This document shows positions 34,602-42,088 of a DNA stretch of 64,000 nucleotides, piece after piece; within the stretch, counting starts at the first letter, position 1, and the number at the start of each line of letters is the position of its first letter. The notes beneath the pieces were generated by a model that made no database searches, had not been told where the DNA came from, and saw only the letters and a list, made by a program, of their open reading frames with translations. Source of the stretch: Flavobacterium ranwuense (GTDB lineage: Bacteria > Bacteroidota > Bacteroidia > Flavobacteriales > Flavobacteriaceae); contig NZ_SMLH01000001.1 in assembly GCF_004349315.1 (NCBI RefSeq), forward strand, positions 806,001 to 870,000. Direction: 5' to 3'. Position numbers and translations under genes: made by a program.

Positions 34602-37382
34602 TTAAAACGTATATCCTATGTTAAAGGAGAATCCGACGCCTTTTTTGAATTCTCTTAAAATTAGTGAGTCTTCTGTAATGTTTAAAGTGCTTTTGCTTCC
34701 CAGCTCTTTTTTATAGCTTGGATTTAATATGTTATCTACACCAAATTTAAGTTCAATGCTTTTTGAAATAGAGTTAGTCCAAATGAAATCTAATTTACTA
34801 AAAGATTTTTCGTAGATATGATCAATTCCTGAAGAACCTACAGCGAAAATACGATCTCCATAAACGTTATATACTAAGGTCATAGAGTTTTTCCAATCTT
34901 TATTAAGGATGAAATCATACTTTAAATCAGAATTAATTAACCAGCTTGAAGCTCCTTGCAGTTTACGATTTGTGCTGTTTTCTAATTCATTACCTTGTTT
35001 CTTAGTGTCAATTTTGACATCAGTACTCATTAATGATGTATTGAAACCTAAAGAGAAATTAGAAAGAGATTCGTTTATTCTGCTCAATTGGAAAAGCATT
35101 TCTATTTCGGCACCATAAATAACGGCTTGCTCTGAGTTTTTAAAAGTTGTGATTTGACCACCGCTATTTGCAGTTGGTTTGAAAACTCTTTCAATTGGAT
35201 CGTTAATCATTTTTCCAAATACTCCTACAGCAAATAATTCTTTATTGTTAGGAAACAATTCATATTTGAAATCAACATTATAGTTTTCACTGTCTTTTAA
35301 ATCTGGGTTCCCGCTTTCTGAAGTTCCATCGGCATTGATGTAATTTATTGGTAACAACTCCATAGCAACTGGACGAGTTATTGTTTTTGCCAATGATACT
35401 CTCAAATTACTGTTTTCGTTCAAAATACGTTTCGCATTTATAGACGGCAGGATATCAAGCTTGTCATCTGTTTTTTTGCGGTAAGCACTTCCAAAAGGAT
35501 CACCTTGCTGTCTGTATTTTATTTCACGAGTAGAACTTTCACCTCTAATTCCGGCATTTAAATCCCATTTTTCTCCAAGATTCATAAATAAATTGAAGTA
35601 TCCCGCATTAACAAACTGATTCAATTTTACTTTATAATCTCCGTTAGACTCTTCCTGAACATAAACAATTCCGTTGTTGATGTCTTGGTTGATGTTTTGG
35701 CTAATAGTGCTTAAATCGGCAGTATAATTTTTCTCCAGATTTCTTCTTCCAGAGAAGAAACGGTAAGAAGATTCCATGTCGTTCAGCGAACTGTTGTATC
35801 CAATGGATAATTTATTAGAATCTTCGGTGTCTCCAAATTTTAAATTATATTCTAAAAGTGAAGAGTAATAGAAGTTTCCTTTTACATCAAGGAATTGACG
35901 GTTCAAGTTATTACCACCATAAGACATGTTTATTTGGCTATCATTTACTTTTACACCAGTGATAAATTTTCTGTCAGGTTGTTGAAAAGAAGTTTTTACA
36001 TAAGAACCACCTGCTTTTAAGCTATGTTTTCCATCTTCGGTTAATTTATAATCTCCGTACAATTGCGTGTTCCAATAGTTAGATTCTTCGTATTGGTTCA
36101 ATCTGATAAGATTATTTGTCTGATTCGCTAAGCTGTTTGTGTATCCTAACTGATCTTGAATTTTGCTTTCAGTCGCTTTAATCAAGAACGTATTGAAACT
36201 TAAATTAAAACGGTTTGTCTTGTATTTCAAACCTGCTAAACCAGAAAAAGTAGTTTGGTAGCTGTATTGTGTATTGTATAAATTATTGTCGTAGTTTCCT
36301 TGTCCAAGATTGAAAGTTCTGTCAACACCTTCTCTGTATGAGTATTTATTATCAAAATTGAATGACATGATATAACTAATATTTCTTTCTTTTTCAAGAT
36401 TGAATTTTTGAGCATGTAAAAATCCAATGCTAGAATTCAAAGGACTTTTTGTGTTGTTAACATCCCATGATTTTTTACCAAATCCGTTTTCGTATTCAGC
36501 AGGAGAAAGCTTTTGTCCGCTTGGAACTGACCCAAAAATACCAGGAAGCGCTCTGTCATTACCAATCATTCCTAAAGATCCTTTAGTAGAATTTGCATCA
36601 TCAGAAAGTAAGAAGTCTTGAAGGTTATTGTTAGTCGTATATCCAAAACCAATATTCAATTTAGTGATATTTTTTGGTTGAGGTGTTTCAATATTAACAG
36701 TTGCTCCAGCAAAATCCCCAGAAATATTAGGATTGAAAGTTTTGTAGATATTTAATACACCCACAACATCAGTAGGGAATAAATCCAACGGAATAATTTT
36801 TTTGAAAGGACTGTTTGATGGTGATTGTAAGTCGTTTATCAATAAGTTATTGTAACGGTCTTCTAGTCCTCTAATGAATAAACCTCTTCCGTCAACTTTA
36901 GTGATTCCGGTAATTTTTGTTAAGCCTTCCTCAACATCGCTAACTCCTTTACGGGCCATTTCTTGGGCACCGATACTTTGTTTAATTACGACGGCTTGTT
37001 TTTGGTCTAATAAAAGAGCCGTTTCCTTTTCTCTGCTGGCTGTATTTTTTATAACAACATCTTCTAGTTTGTAGCTTCCGGAACCTAACGCTTTGTTTAT
37101 GGTTACAGTTTCATTAGCAACTACTGTTACAGGAATTTCTACAGATTCATAACCCACAAAACTAAGTTGTAAGGTATAGCTTCCAGATAGTATTGTTATG
37201 GTGTATTTACCATCAATATCAGTATTTGTTCCTATATTTGTTCCTTTAATAAGAACGTTGGCAAAAGGTAATGACTGATTATTAGCATCTTTGTCTGTTA
37301 AGATTCCAGAAATTGTTCCTTTATTCTGTGAAAAAGAAATAGCTGTTATTAATAACGTGAAAAATAGTAACTTGAATTTCAT
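34602..37382 (-). CDS. TonB-dependent receptor of the phosphate island (926 aa)
   Basis: Outer-membrane active transporter. A signal peptide (LLFFTLLITAISFSQ) is followed by a CarboxypepD_reg-like domain (~20-110: GTISGILTDKDANNQSLPFANVLIKGTNIGTNTD). A plug follows (~120-235, with GVSDVEEGLTKITGITKVDGRGLFIRGL), then a 22-strand-type barrel ending GVGFSFNIGYTF. It is not accompanied by a SusD-type lipoprotein; instead a beta-helix lipoprotein follows. The reverse-strand promoter carries three 11-bp-phased half-sites shared with pst genes. The substrate may be an organophosphate or a phosphate-bearing polymer (inference). Confidence 0.88.
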   Translation of the reverse strand: MKFKLLFFTLLITAISFSQNKGTISGILTDKDANNQSLPFANVLIKGTNIGTNTDIDGKYTITILSGSYTLQLSFVGYESVEIPVTVVANETVTINKALGSGSYKLEDVVIKNTASREKETALLLDQKQAVVIKQSIGAQEMARKGVSDVEEGLTKITGITKVDGRGLFIRGLEDRYNNLLINDLQSPSNSPFKKIIPLDLFPTDVVGVLNIYKTFNPNISGDFAGATVNIETPQPKNITKLNIGFGYTTNNNLQDFLLSDDANSTKGSLGMIGNDRALPGIFGSVPSGQKLSPAEYENGFGKKSWDVNNTKSPLNSSIGFLHAQKFNLEKERNISYIMSFNFDNKYSYREGVDRTFNLGQGNYDNNLYNTQYSYQTTFSGLAGLKYKTNRFNLSFNTFLIKATESKIQDQLGYTNSLANQTNNLIRLNQYEESNYWNTQLYGDYKLTEDGKHSLKAGGSYVKTSFQQPDRKFITGVKVNDSQINMSYGGNNLNRQFLDVKGNFYYSSLLEYNLKFGDTEDSNKLSIGYNSSLNDMESSYRFFSGRRNLEKNYTADLSTISQNINQDINNGIVYVQEESNGDYKVKLNQFVNAGYFNLFMNLGEKWDLNAGIRGESSTREIKYRQQGDPFGSAYRKKTDDKLDILPSINAKRILNENSNLRVSLAKTITRPVAMELLPINYINADGTSESGNPDLKDSENYNVDFKYELFPNNKELFAVGVFGKMINDPIERVFKPTANSGGQITTFKNSEQAVIYGAEIEMLFQLSRINESLSNFSLGFNTSLMSTDVKIDTKKQGNELENSTNRKLQGASSWLINSDLKYDFILNKDWKNSMTLVYNVYGDRIFAVGSSGIDHIYEKSFSKLDFIWTNSISKSIELKFGVDNILNPSYKKELGSKSTLNITEDSLILREFKKGVGFSFNIGYTF

Positions 37383-37400
37383 TTGGTTTTAATTTTTTTG

Positions 37401-37444
37401 CAAAGTAACGCCTGAAATGTAAAATGTAAGTTACTGACTTGTTA
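37401..37444 (-). promoter_or_regulatory. PhoB-type operator array and promoter of the TonB-dependent receptor gene
   Basis: On the reverse strand, half-sites TAACA (37444), TAACT (37433) and TTACA (37422) are exactly 11 bp apart. The -7-like TTACTTTG starts at 37408, 14 bp after the last half-site start. The ATG is at 37382, giving a leader of roughly 15 nt. Confidence 0.6.
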
Positions 37445-37483
37445 TGGTTATGTTTTGTTTTGGGTCTCAATATCACCCCAATA

Positions 37484-37500
37484 TTAAATTATGGTTAACA
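37484..37500. promoter_or_regulatory. Two-unit half-site pair upstream of phoB
   Basis: TAAAT (37485) and TAACA (37496) are 11 bp apart on the plus strand. The same DNA reads TAACC/TAATA 11 bp apart on the reverse strand. It could allow PhoB to regulate its own gene. No TAnnTTTG lies at the expected distance on either strand, so support is weaker than for the five neighbouring arrays. Confidence 0.35.
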
Positions 37501-37559
37501 CCATTTGAATATCCCATTTATTGTTACATTTACAATTCAAAAACAATTTTTTGCGCTTT

Positions 37560-38243
37560 ATGAAGAAAAAAAACACGAAGATTCTATTAGTAGATGATGA
37601 GCCGGATATCTTAGAAATTGTAGGGTATAACCTTTCTCAAGAGGGATATCAAATCGTTACAGCAGCAAATGGGAGAGAGGCAATAGCGAAAGCTAAAAAA
37701 GAAATGCCAGACCTTATTATAATGGATGTAATGATGCCGGAAATGGATGGAATGGAAGCTTGTGAAGCTATTAGAAAGATTCCGGAACTCAGTAATGTAA
37801 TCATCACTTTTTTGACAGCCAGAAGTGAAGATTATTCTCAAGTGGCAGGCTTTGACGCGGGTGCGGATGATTACATCACAAAGCCAATTAAACCTAAATT
37901 ATTAGTCAGTAAAGTAAAAGCATTATTGCGCCGATTAAAAGAACAGGAACAGAACAGCGAAACACTTAACGTAGGCGGAATCGAAATAAATCGCGAAGAA
38001 TACAAAATCGTTAAAGATAATATTGAAATCGCATTGCCCAGAAAAGAATTTGAATTATTCTATCTGCTTGCTTCAAAACCGGGGAAAGTATTCAAACGTG
38101 ATGAGATCCTGGACAAAGTTTGGGGTAATGAAGTAGTTGTTGGTGGAAGAACGATTGATGTTCACATCAGAAAATTACGAGAAAAAATAGGAGAAGAATT
38201 GTTTAAAACAATAAAAGGAGTTGGCTATAAGTTTGAAGTATAA
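37560..38243 (+). CDS. phoB: Response regulator, PhoB-like (OmpR family)
   Basis: A 227-residue protein with a receiver domain (ILLVDDEPDILEIVGYNL; phospho-acceptor Asp56 in LIIMDVMMPEMDG; Thr/Lys in FLTARSE and DDYITKPIKP). A C-terminal OmpR-type winged helix follows (PRKEFELFYLLASKPGKVFKRDEIL...GRTIDVHIRKLREKIG). The start at ATG 37560 (MKKKNTKILLVDD) is chosen over the longer frame at 37521. Its stop abuts the phoR ATG. Its position next to pst genes and repeat-type operators supports control of the phosphate regulon. Confidence 0.93.
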   Translation: MKKKNTKILLVDDEPDILEIVGYNLSQEGYQIVTAANGREAIAKAKKEMPDLIIMDVMMPEMDGMEACEAIRKIPELSNVIITFLTARSEDYSQVAGFDAGADDYITKPIKPKLLVSKVKALLRRLKEQEQNSETLNVGGIEINREEYKIVKDNIEIALPRKEFELFYLLASKPGKVFKRDEILDKVWGNEVVVGGRTIDVHIRKLREKIGEELFKTIKGVGYKFEV

Positions 38244-39299
38244 ATGACAATAAATTTTAAAAAAACATATCGTTTTGCCGTGAAGTCAGCGCTTTATATT
38301 ACTCTTTTTTCTAGCGGATTAGTTGGTTTTCTGACCTATTTATTTTTCACCTTTTCGTATCGTTTTTGTTTGATTTTTGCAATTGCGATTGCTACTTTTT
38401 CATTTGTTGTAATACAATATCGAGTGGAGCGCTTTATCTATAAAAAGGTAAAAAAAATATACGATGATGTCTCTTTGTTAGAATCAAGCAGTTTCAGGAA
38501 TCAGCCAATTACAACTGATATGGCAACACTAACACGTGAAGTAAAAAAGTTTGCCACCGATAAAAAGCTAGAAATCGAGACTTTAAAAGTTCGTGAAGAA
38601 TATAGAAGAGAGTTTCTTGGGAATGTTTCCCACGAGCTCAAAACACCACTTTTTATGGTTCAGGGGTATTTGTCAACCCTGCTAGACGGAGCCATGAGCG
38701 ATAAAACAATCCGAAAAAAATATTTAGAGCGTGCTGAAAAAGGAGTGGAAAGACTGATTTATATAGTACAAGATTTAGACATGATTTCTAAACTCGAAAT
38801 TGGGGATTTGAACTTGGAAATTGCCGAATTTGACATTGTTAAATTAGTTCAAAATGTCTTTGATTTGCTCGAAATGAAAGCTTCCAAGAAAGATATTCTG
38901 TTGATGTTTGATATGAAATATAATAAGCCCGTTATGGTTGTTGGAGATCAGGAGAAAATCCAACAAGTAGTCATGAATCTTATTGTAAATTCAATCAAAT
39001 ACGGAAAATTAAAGGGGTCAACAGAAGTAAGCATCGAGGATTTGACTGATGAAAAAGTCATCGTTCGAATAACCGATAATGGCGAAGGAATTGATAAAAA
39101 AAATATCTCGAGAATTTTCGAACGTTTTTATAGAGTAGACAAAAGTGGTGCAAGAACCGAAGGTGGTTCCGGTTTGGGATTATCCATTGTAAAGCATATT
39201 ATCGAAGCGCACAATGAGAAAATTTATGTAAACAGTAAATTTGGAATTGGATCTGAATTTTCTTTTACACTTGAAAAATCAAATAAACGCGGTAAATAA
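38244..39299 (+). CDS. phoR: Sensor histidine kinase, PhoR-like
   Basis: A 351-residue kinase with two close TM helices (~12-57), almost no periplasmic loop, then a linker. HisKA has His130 in LGNVSHELKTPLFMVQGYL. HATPase_c has N box NLIVNSIKYG, G1 ITDNGEGID, F box RFYRVDKSGA and G2 GGSGLGLSIVKHI. Lack of an extracytoplasmic sensor fits PhoR, which reads phosphate through PstSCAB and PhoU. It begins directly after the phoB stop codon, so the two are translationally coupled. Confidence 0.92.
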   Translation: MTINFKKTYRFAVKSALYITLFSSGLVGFLTYLFFTFSYRFCLIFAIAIATFSFVVIQYRVERFIYKKVKKIYDDVSLLESSSFRNQPITTDMATLTREVKKFATDKKLEIETLKVREEYRREFLGNVSHELKTPLFMVQGYLSTLLDGAMSDKTIRKKYLERAEKGVERLIYIVQDLDMISKLEIGDLNLEIAEFDIVKLVQNVFDLLEMKASKKDILLMFDMKYNKPVMVVGDQEKIQQVVMNLIVNSIKYGKLKGSTEVSIEDLTDEKVIVRITDNGEGIDKKNISRIFERFYRVDKSGARTEGGSGLGLSIVKHIIEAHNEKIYVNSKFGIGSEFSFTLEKSNKRGK

Positions 39300-39419
39300 T
39301 AGTAGAGTCAAATGTGATTTTAAAGTTAGGTAATTTTTAATATAACATGAAGGTTTTTGTTTGGTACAAAAAAGGTATATTTGTAACTGGTTAATAAACA
39401 ATAGGTTAATATTTATTCG

Positions 39420-39496
39420 TAACAATTTATTAACATTAGTTTTTAATTAAATTAACAATTACGTAATGTTTAATTAACATTACGCAATCACCTTTG
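39420..39496 (+). promoter_or_regulatory. Six-unit PhoB-type operator array and promoter of the porin gene
   Basis: Half-sites start at 39420 (TAACA), 39431 (TAACA), 39442 (TTTAA, weak), 39453 (TAACA), 39464 (TAATG) and 39475 (TAACA), all in one 11-bp phase. The -7-like CACCTTTG starts at 39489, exactly 14 bp after the last. This is the longest and clearest array in the window. Confidence 0.7.
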
Positions 39497-39522
39497 GGGT
39501 ACTAAACAAACAACATTTAATC

Positions 39523-40881
39523 GTGAAAAAAATAGTATTAATTATTGCAAATATATTTGTAGTAAATCTAGCAGCTGCACAAGTTACTCCTGTTGTGGAA
39601 AGTTCTAAAAAAACGGAAACTCCTCAACAAACGGTTCCTTTAAATAAAGAAGAGTTTACTAAATCCATAGTTCATGTTTTGGACTCCATCAATAAAGTAA
39701 AGGATGCCCAAGAAAAAAGCAAGGAGAAAAAAGAACAATGGTATGATAAAATTTCAATACGTGGTTATGTACAGGTAAGGTACAACGGATTGTTTTCTAC
39801 CAATGACAAAGTTTCCTGTGATCAATGTGATAGATCTTGGGGAACAACATCAACAGCCATTGATGCAAAATCGAATAACGGTCTTTTTATAAGAAGAGCT
39901 CGTATCGTATTTTCAGGGCAAATTCATCCTAATGTATATTTTTATATTCAACCGGACTTTGCAAGTTCGCCTTCCTCTAGTGTGAATAATAATAATTTTG
40001 TCCAACTAAGAGATGCGTATTTTGATTTATCATTTGACGCCAAGAGAGAGTACAGAGTCAGAATAGGACAAAGTAAAGTGCCTTTTGGATTTGAAAATTT
40101 GCAGTCAAGCCAAAACCGATTGACTTTAGATCGTAATGATGCTTTGAATAGTGCAGTGGCAAACGAAAGAGATCTAGGGGTGTTTTTTTATTGGGCTCCA
40201 AGTAAAATCAGAGATCGTTTTGCGATGCTGGTAAAAGATGGATATAAAGGTTCCGGAGATTATGGAGTATTCGCGTTTGGGGCCTATAACGGACAAACAG
40301 CTAACAGGTCGGAAGGAAATAGAAACTTGCATGTAGTGACAAGGGTAAGTTATCCTTTTGAAATTGGGAGTCAAATTATAGAGCCGGGCATACAAGCTTA
40401 TACTGGGAAATGGGCTTTTTCTAATAATGAGCTTTCTACAGGAGTGACTACACCAAACAGGCAAAACACAATAGATCAAAGGGTTGCGGCTTCTTTTATT
40501 CTTTACCCAAAACCATTCGGGTTACAGGCAGAATATAATATTGGGAAAGGACCACGTTATGATAAAGTGACTAATACTGTAGAAGCTTCTGATTTAGAAG
40601 GCGGTTATGTAACCTTAAATTACAAATGGAATTTGCCTAAACAGCAATATATTTATCCTTTTGCCAAATTCCAATATTATGATGGCGGAAAGAAATTTGA
40701 GAAAGACGCCAGAAGTTATGTTGTAAGAGATTATGAACTTGGAATTGAATGGCAGCCTATTAAAGCATTTGAATTGGTAGCAGAATGGGTGATTGCTGAT
40801 AGAACGTTTGAAGACAGTGCGCTTCCAAATAACAGACAAAAAGGTAATTTATTGCGATTACAGGCTCAGTTCAACTTTTAA
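39523..40881 (+). CDS. Phosphate-selective porin (OprO/OprP type)
   Basis: An outer-membrane channel for passive phosphate or polyphosphate entry. The 452-residue protein has a signal peptide (IVLIIANIFVVNLAAAQ), a short coiled linker (~55-85) and a 16-strand-type barrel opening with KISIRGYVQVRYNGLF. Characteristic segments are RRARIVFSGQIHPNVYFYIQ, YRVRIGQSKVPFGFENLQSS and AVANERDLGVFFYW. It ends in LLRLQAQFNF with the terminal Phe needed for Bam insertion. The start codon is GTG. It follows phoR and precedes pstS, and carries its own operator array. Confidence 0.9.
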   Translation: MKKIVLIIANIFVVNLAAAQVTPVVESSKKTETPQQTVPLNKEEFTKSIVHVLDSINKVKDAQEKSKEKKEQWYDKISIRGYVQVRYNGLFSTNDKVSCDQCDRSWGTTSTAIDAKSNNGLFIRRARIVFSGQIHPNVYFYIQPDFASSPSSSVNNNNFVQLRDAYFDLSFDAKREYRVRIGQSKVPFGFENLQSSQNRLTLDRNDALNSAVANERDLGVFFYWAPSKIRDRFAMLVKDGYKGSGDYGVFAFGAYNGQTANRSEGNRNLHVVTRVSYPFEIGSQIIEPGIQAYTGKWAFSNNELSTGVTTPNRQNTIDQRVAASFILYPKPFGLQAEYNIGKGPRYDKVTNTVEASDLEGGYVTLNYKWNLPKQQYIYPFAKFQYYDGGKKFEKDARSYVVRDYELGIEWQPIKAFELVAEWVIADRTFEDSALPNNRQKGNLLRLQAQFNF

Positions 40882-40949
40882 CAAATTGTTGTCATTTGTT
40901 TTGGATGGATTAAATAATTATTAAAATAAGCTAAATAATAAAGATAGTA

Positions 40950-40993
40950 TAATACTGGCTTAACATATTGTTAATGTAGCGCATATACTTTTG
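40950..40993 (+). promoter_or_regulatory. PhoB-type operator array and promoter of pstS
   Basis: TAATA (40950), TAACA (40961) and TAATG (40972) are 11 bp apart, and the exact -7 element TACTTTTG begins at 40986, 14 bp after the last half-site. An additional TAAAG at 40939 is in phase. A TTG codon inside the -7 element rules out an upstream start. Confidence 0.7.
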
Positions 40994-41017
40994 TACAAAT
41001 TTATAAATAACCATAAG

Positions 41018-41887
41018 ATGACTATCAAAACGAAATTATTCTTAATGTTACCTTTAATAGGAATGTTAAGTTGCGGTAAAGCAAAAAATGAAGATAAAGG
41101 GACTGAAGATAAAGCAACGGCTGCGACATCAGTTACAATCAAAGGAAGTGATACCGTTTTGCCATTGGCACAGAAAGAGGCTGAGGAAATGATGAAAACA
41201 AATCCTGAAGTTAGTGTTACCATAGTAGGAGGAGGAACTGGAGTTGGTGTTACCGCTCTTTTAGACGGAACAACGGATATTGCAATGGCTTCCAGAGATT
41301 TAAAGACAGAAGAAAAATTAAAATTTTCTGAAGCCAAAAAAGAAATCGAAAAAGTGACTGTTGCCTTTGATGCTTTAGCGATTATTGTTAATCCGGCTAA
41401 TAAAGTAGGTCAGTTAACACGTGAGCAATTGGAAAAAATCTATACAGGAGAAATCAAAAACTGGAAAGAAGTAGGTGGTGAAGACGCAAAAATTGTAGCG
41501 TATTCAAGAGAATCTTCTTCAGGGACGTATGAATTCTTTAAAGAAGAAGTAATGGATAAAAAAAATTACGCTTCTGATATCTTGAGTATGCCTGCAACAG
41601 GAGCGATTGTTCAAGCAGTAAGCCAAACAAAAGGAGCTATCGGGTATGTTGGATTAGCGTATGAGACTAAAGAAGTAAAACAACTTTCTGTTTCTTATGA
41701 CCAAGGGAAGACCTTTGTTGCTCCAAGTGTAGCTTCTGCAAAAGACAAAAGCTACCCAATTTCAAGACCATTATTCTATATTTTTGATAAAGTAAATGCC
41801 GCAAAAGTAAAAGCGGTAGTGGATTTTGCTTTGTCACCAGAGGGACAAAAAATTGTTTCTGAAGTAGGTTATGTACCGCTAAATTAA
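41018..41887 (+). CDS. pstS: Phosphate-binding lipoprotein PstS
   Basis: The 289-residue periplasmic receptor of the Pst transporter, lipid-anchored through Cys19 (MLPLIGMLSC). It has the PstS pattern: IKGSDTVLPLAQ, the first phosphate loop; IVGGGTGVGVTALLDGTTDIAMASR; the lobe-2 motif LEKIYTGEIKNWKEVGG; and the phosphate-binding SRESSSGTYEFF. The ATG at 41018 is preferred because the longer frame starts within the -7 promoter. A terminator (41909-41940) separates it from pstC, so receptor levels can exceed permease levels. Confidence 0.95.
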   Translation: MTIKTKLFLMLPLIGMLSCGKAKNEDKGTEDKATAATSVTIKGSDTVLPLAQKEAEEMMKTNPEVSVTIVGGGTGVGVTALLDGTTDIAMASRDLKTEEKLKFSEAKKEIEKVTVAFDALAIIVNPANKVGQLTREQLEKIYTGEIKNWKEVGGEDAKIVAYSRESSSGTYEFFKEEVMDKKNYASDILSMPATGAIVQAVSQTKGAIGYVGLAYETKEVKQLSVSYDQGKTFVAPSVASAKDKSYPISRPLFYIFDKVNAAKVKAVVDFALSPEGQKIVSEVGYVPLN

Positions 41888-41908
41888 TAAGGTTTGTTTT
41901 TAAGTTAT

Positions 41909-41940
41909 AAAAGGCTGTCCGTTTTGGGCAGCCTTTTTTG
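41909..41940 (+). terminator. Terminator of pstS
   Basis: AAAAGGCTG and CAGCCTTTT form a 9-bp stem around an 11-nt loop, followed by a T-run. It makes pstS a separate transcript. Confidence 0.88.
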
Positions 41941-42001
41941 TTGCTTCATTTTCAGGATTTTTTTTTATGGAAAGCGGAAACGATTTGCGTACTTTTATGC
42001 T

Positions 42002-42067
42002 TAACTTTAAATTAACACAAGGTTAATATGTAAAACACATTCGGAATATAAGGCTCATGTATTTTTG
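42002..42067 (+). promoter_or_regulatory. PhoB-type operator array and promoter of pstC-pstA-pstB-phoU
   Basis: TAACT (42002), TAACA (42013) and TAATA (42024) are 11 bp apart. The exact -7 element TATTTTTG starts at 42060, 36 bp after the last half-site, which equals 14 + 22, so the array stays in phase with the promoter. Confidence 0.65.
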
Positions 42068-42088
42068 CCGTTAAAATAAACTATAGAT

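Noticed and set aside
37484..37500. Reverse-strand half-site pair considered as part of the receptor promoter array
   Set aside because: It is 42 bp from the nearest array unit (37444), not a multiple of 11, and no -7 element lies 14 bp after it. It is listed only as a weak phoB site.
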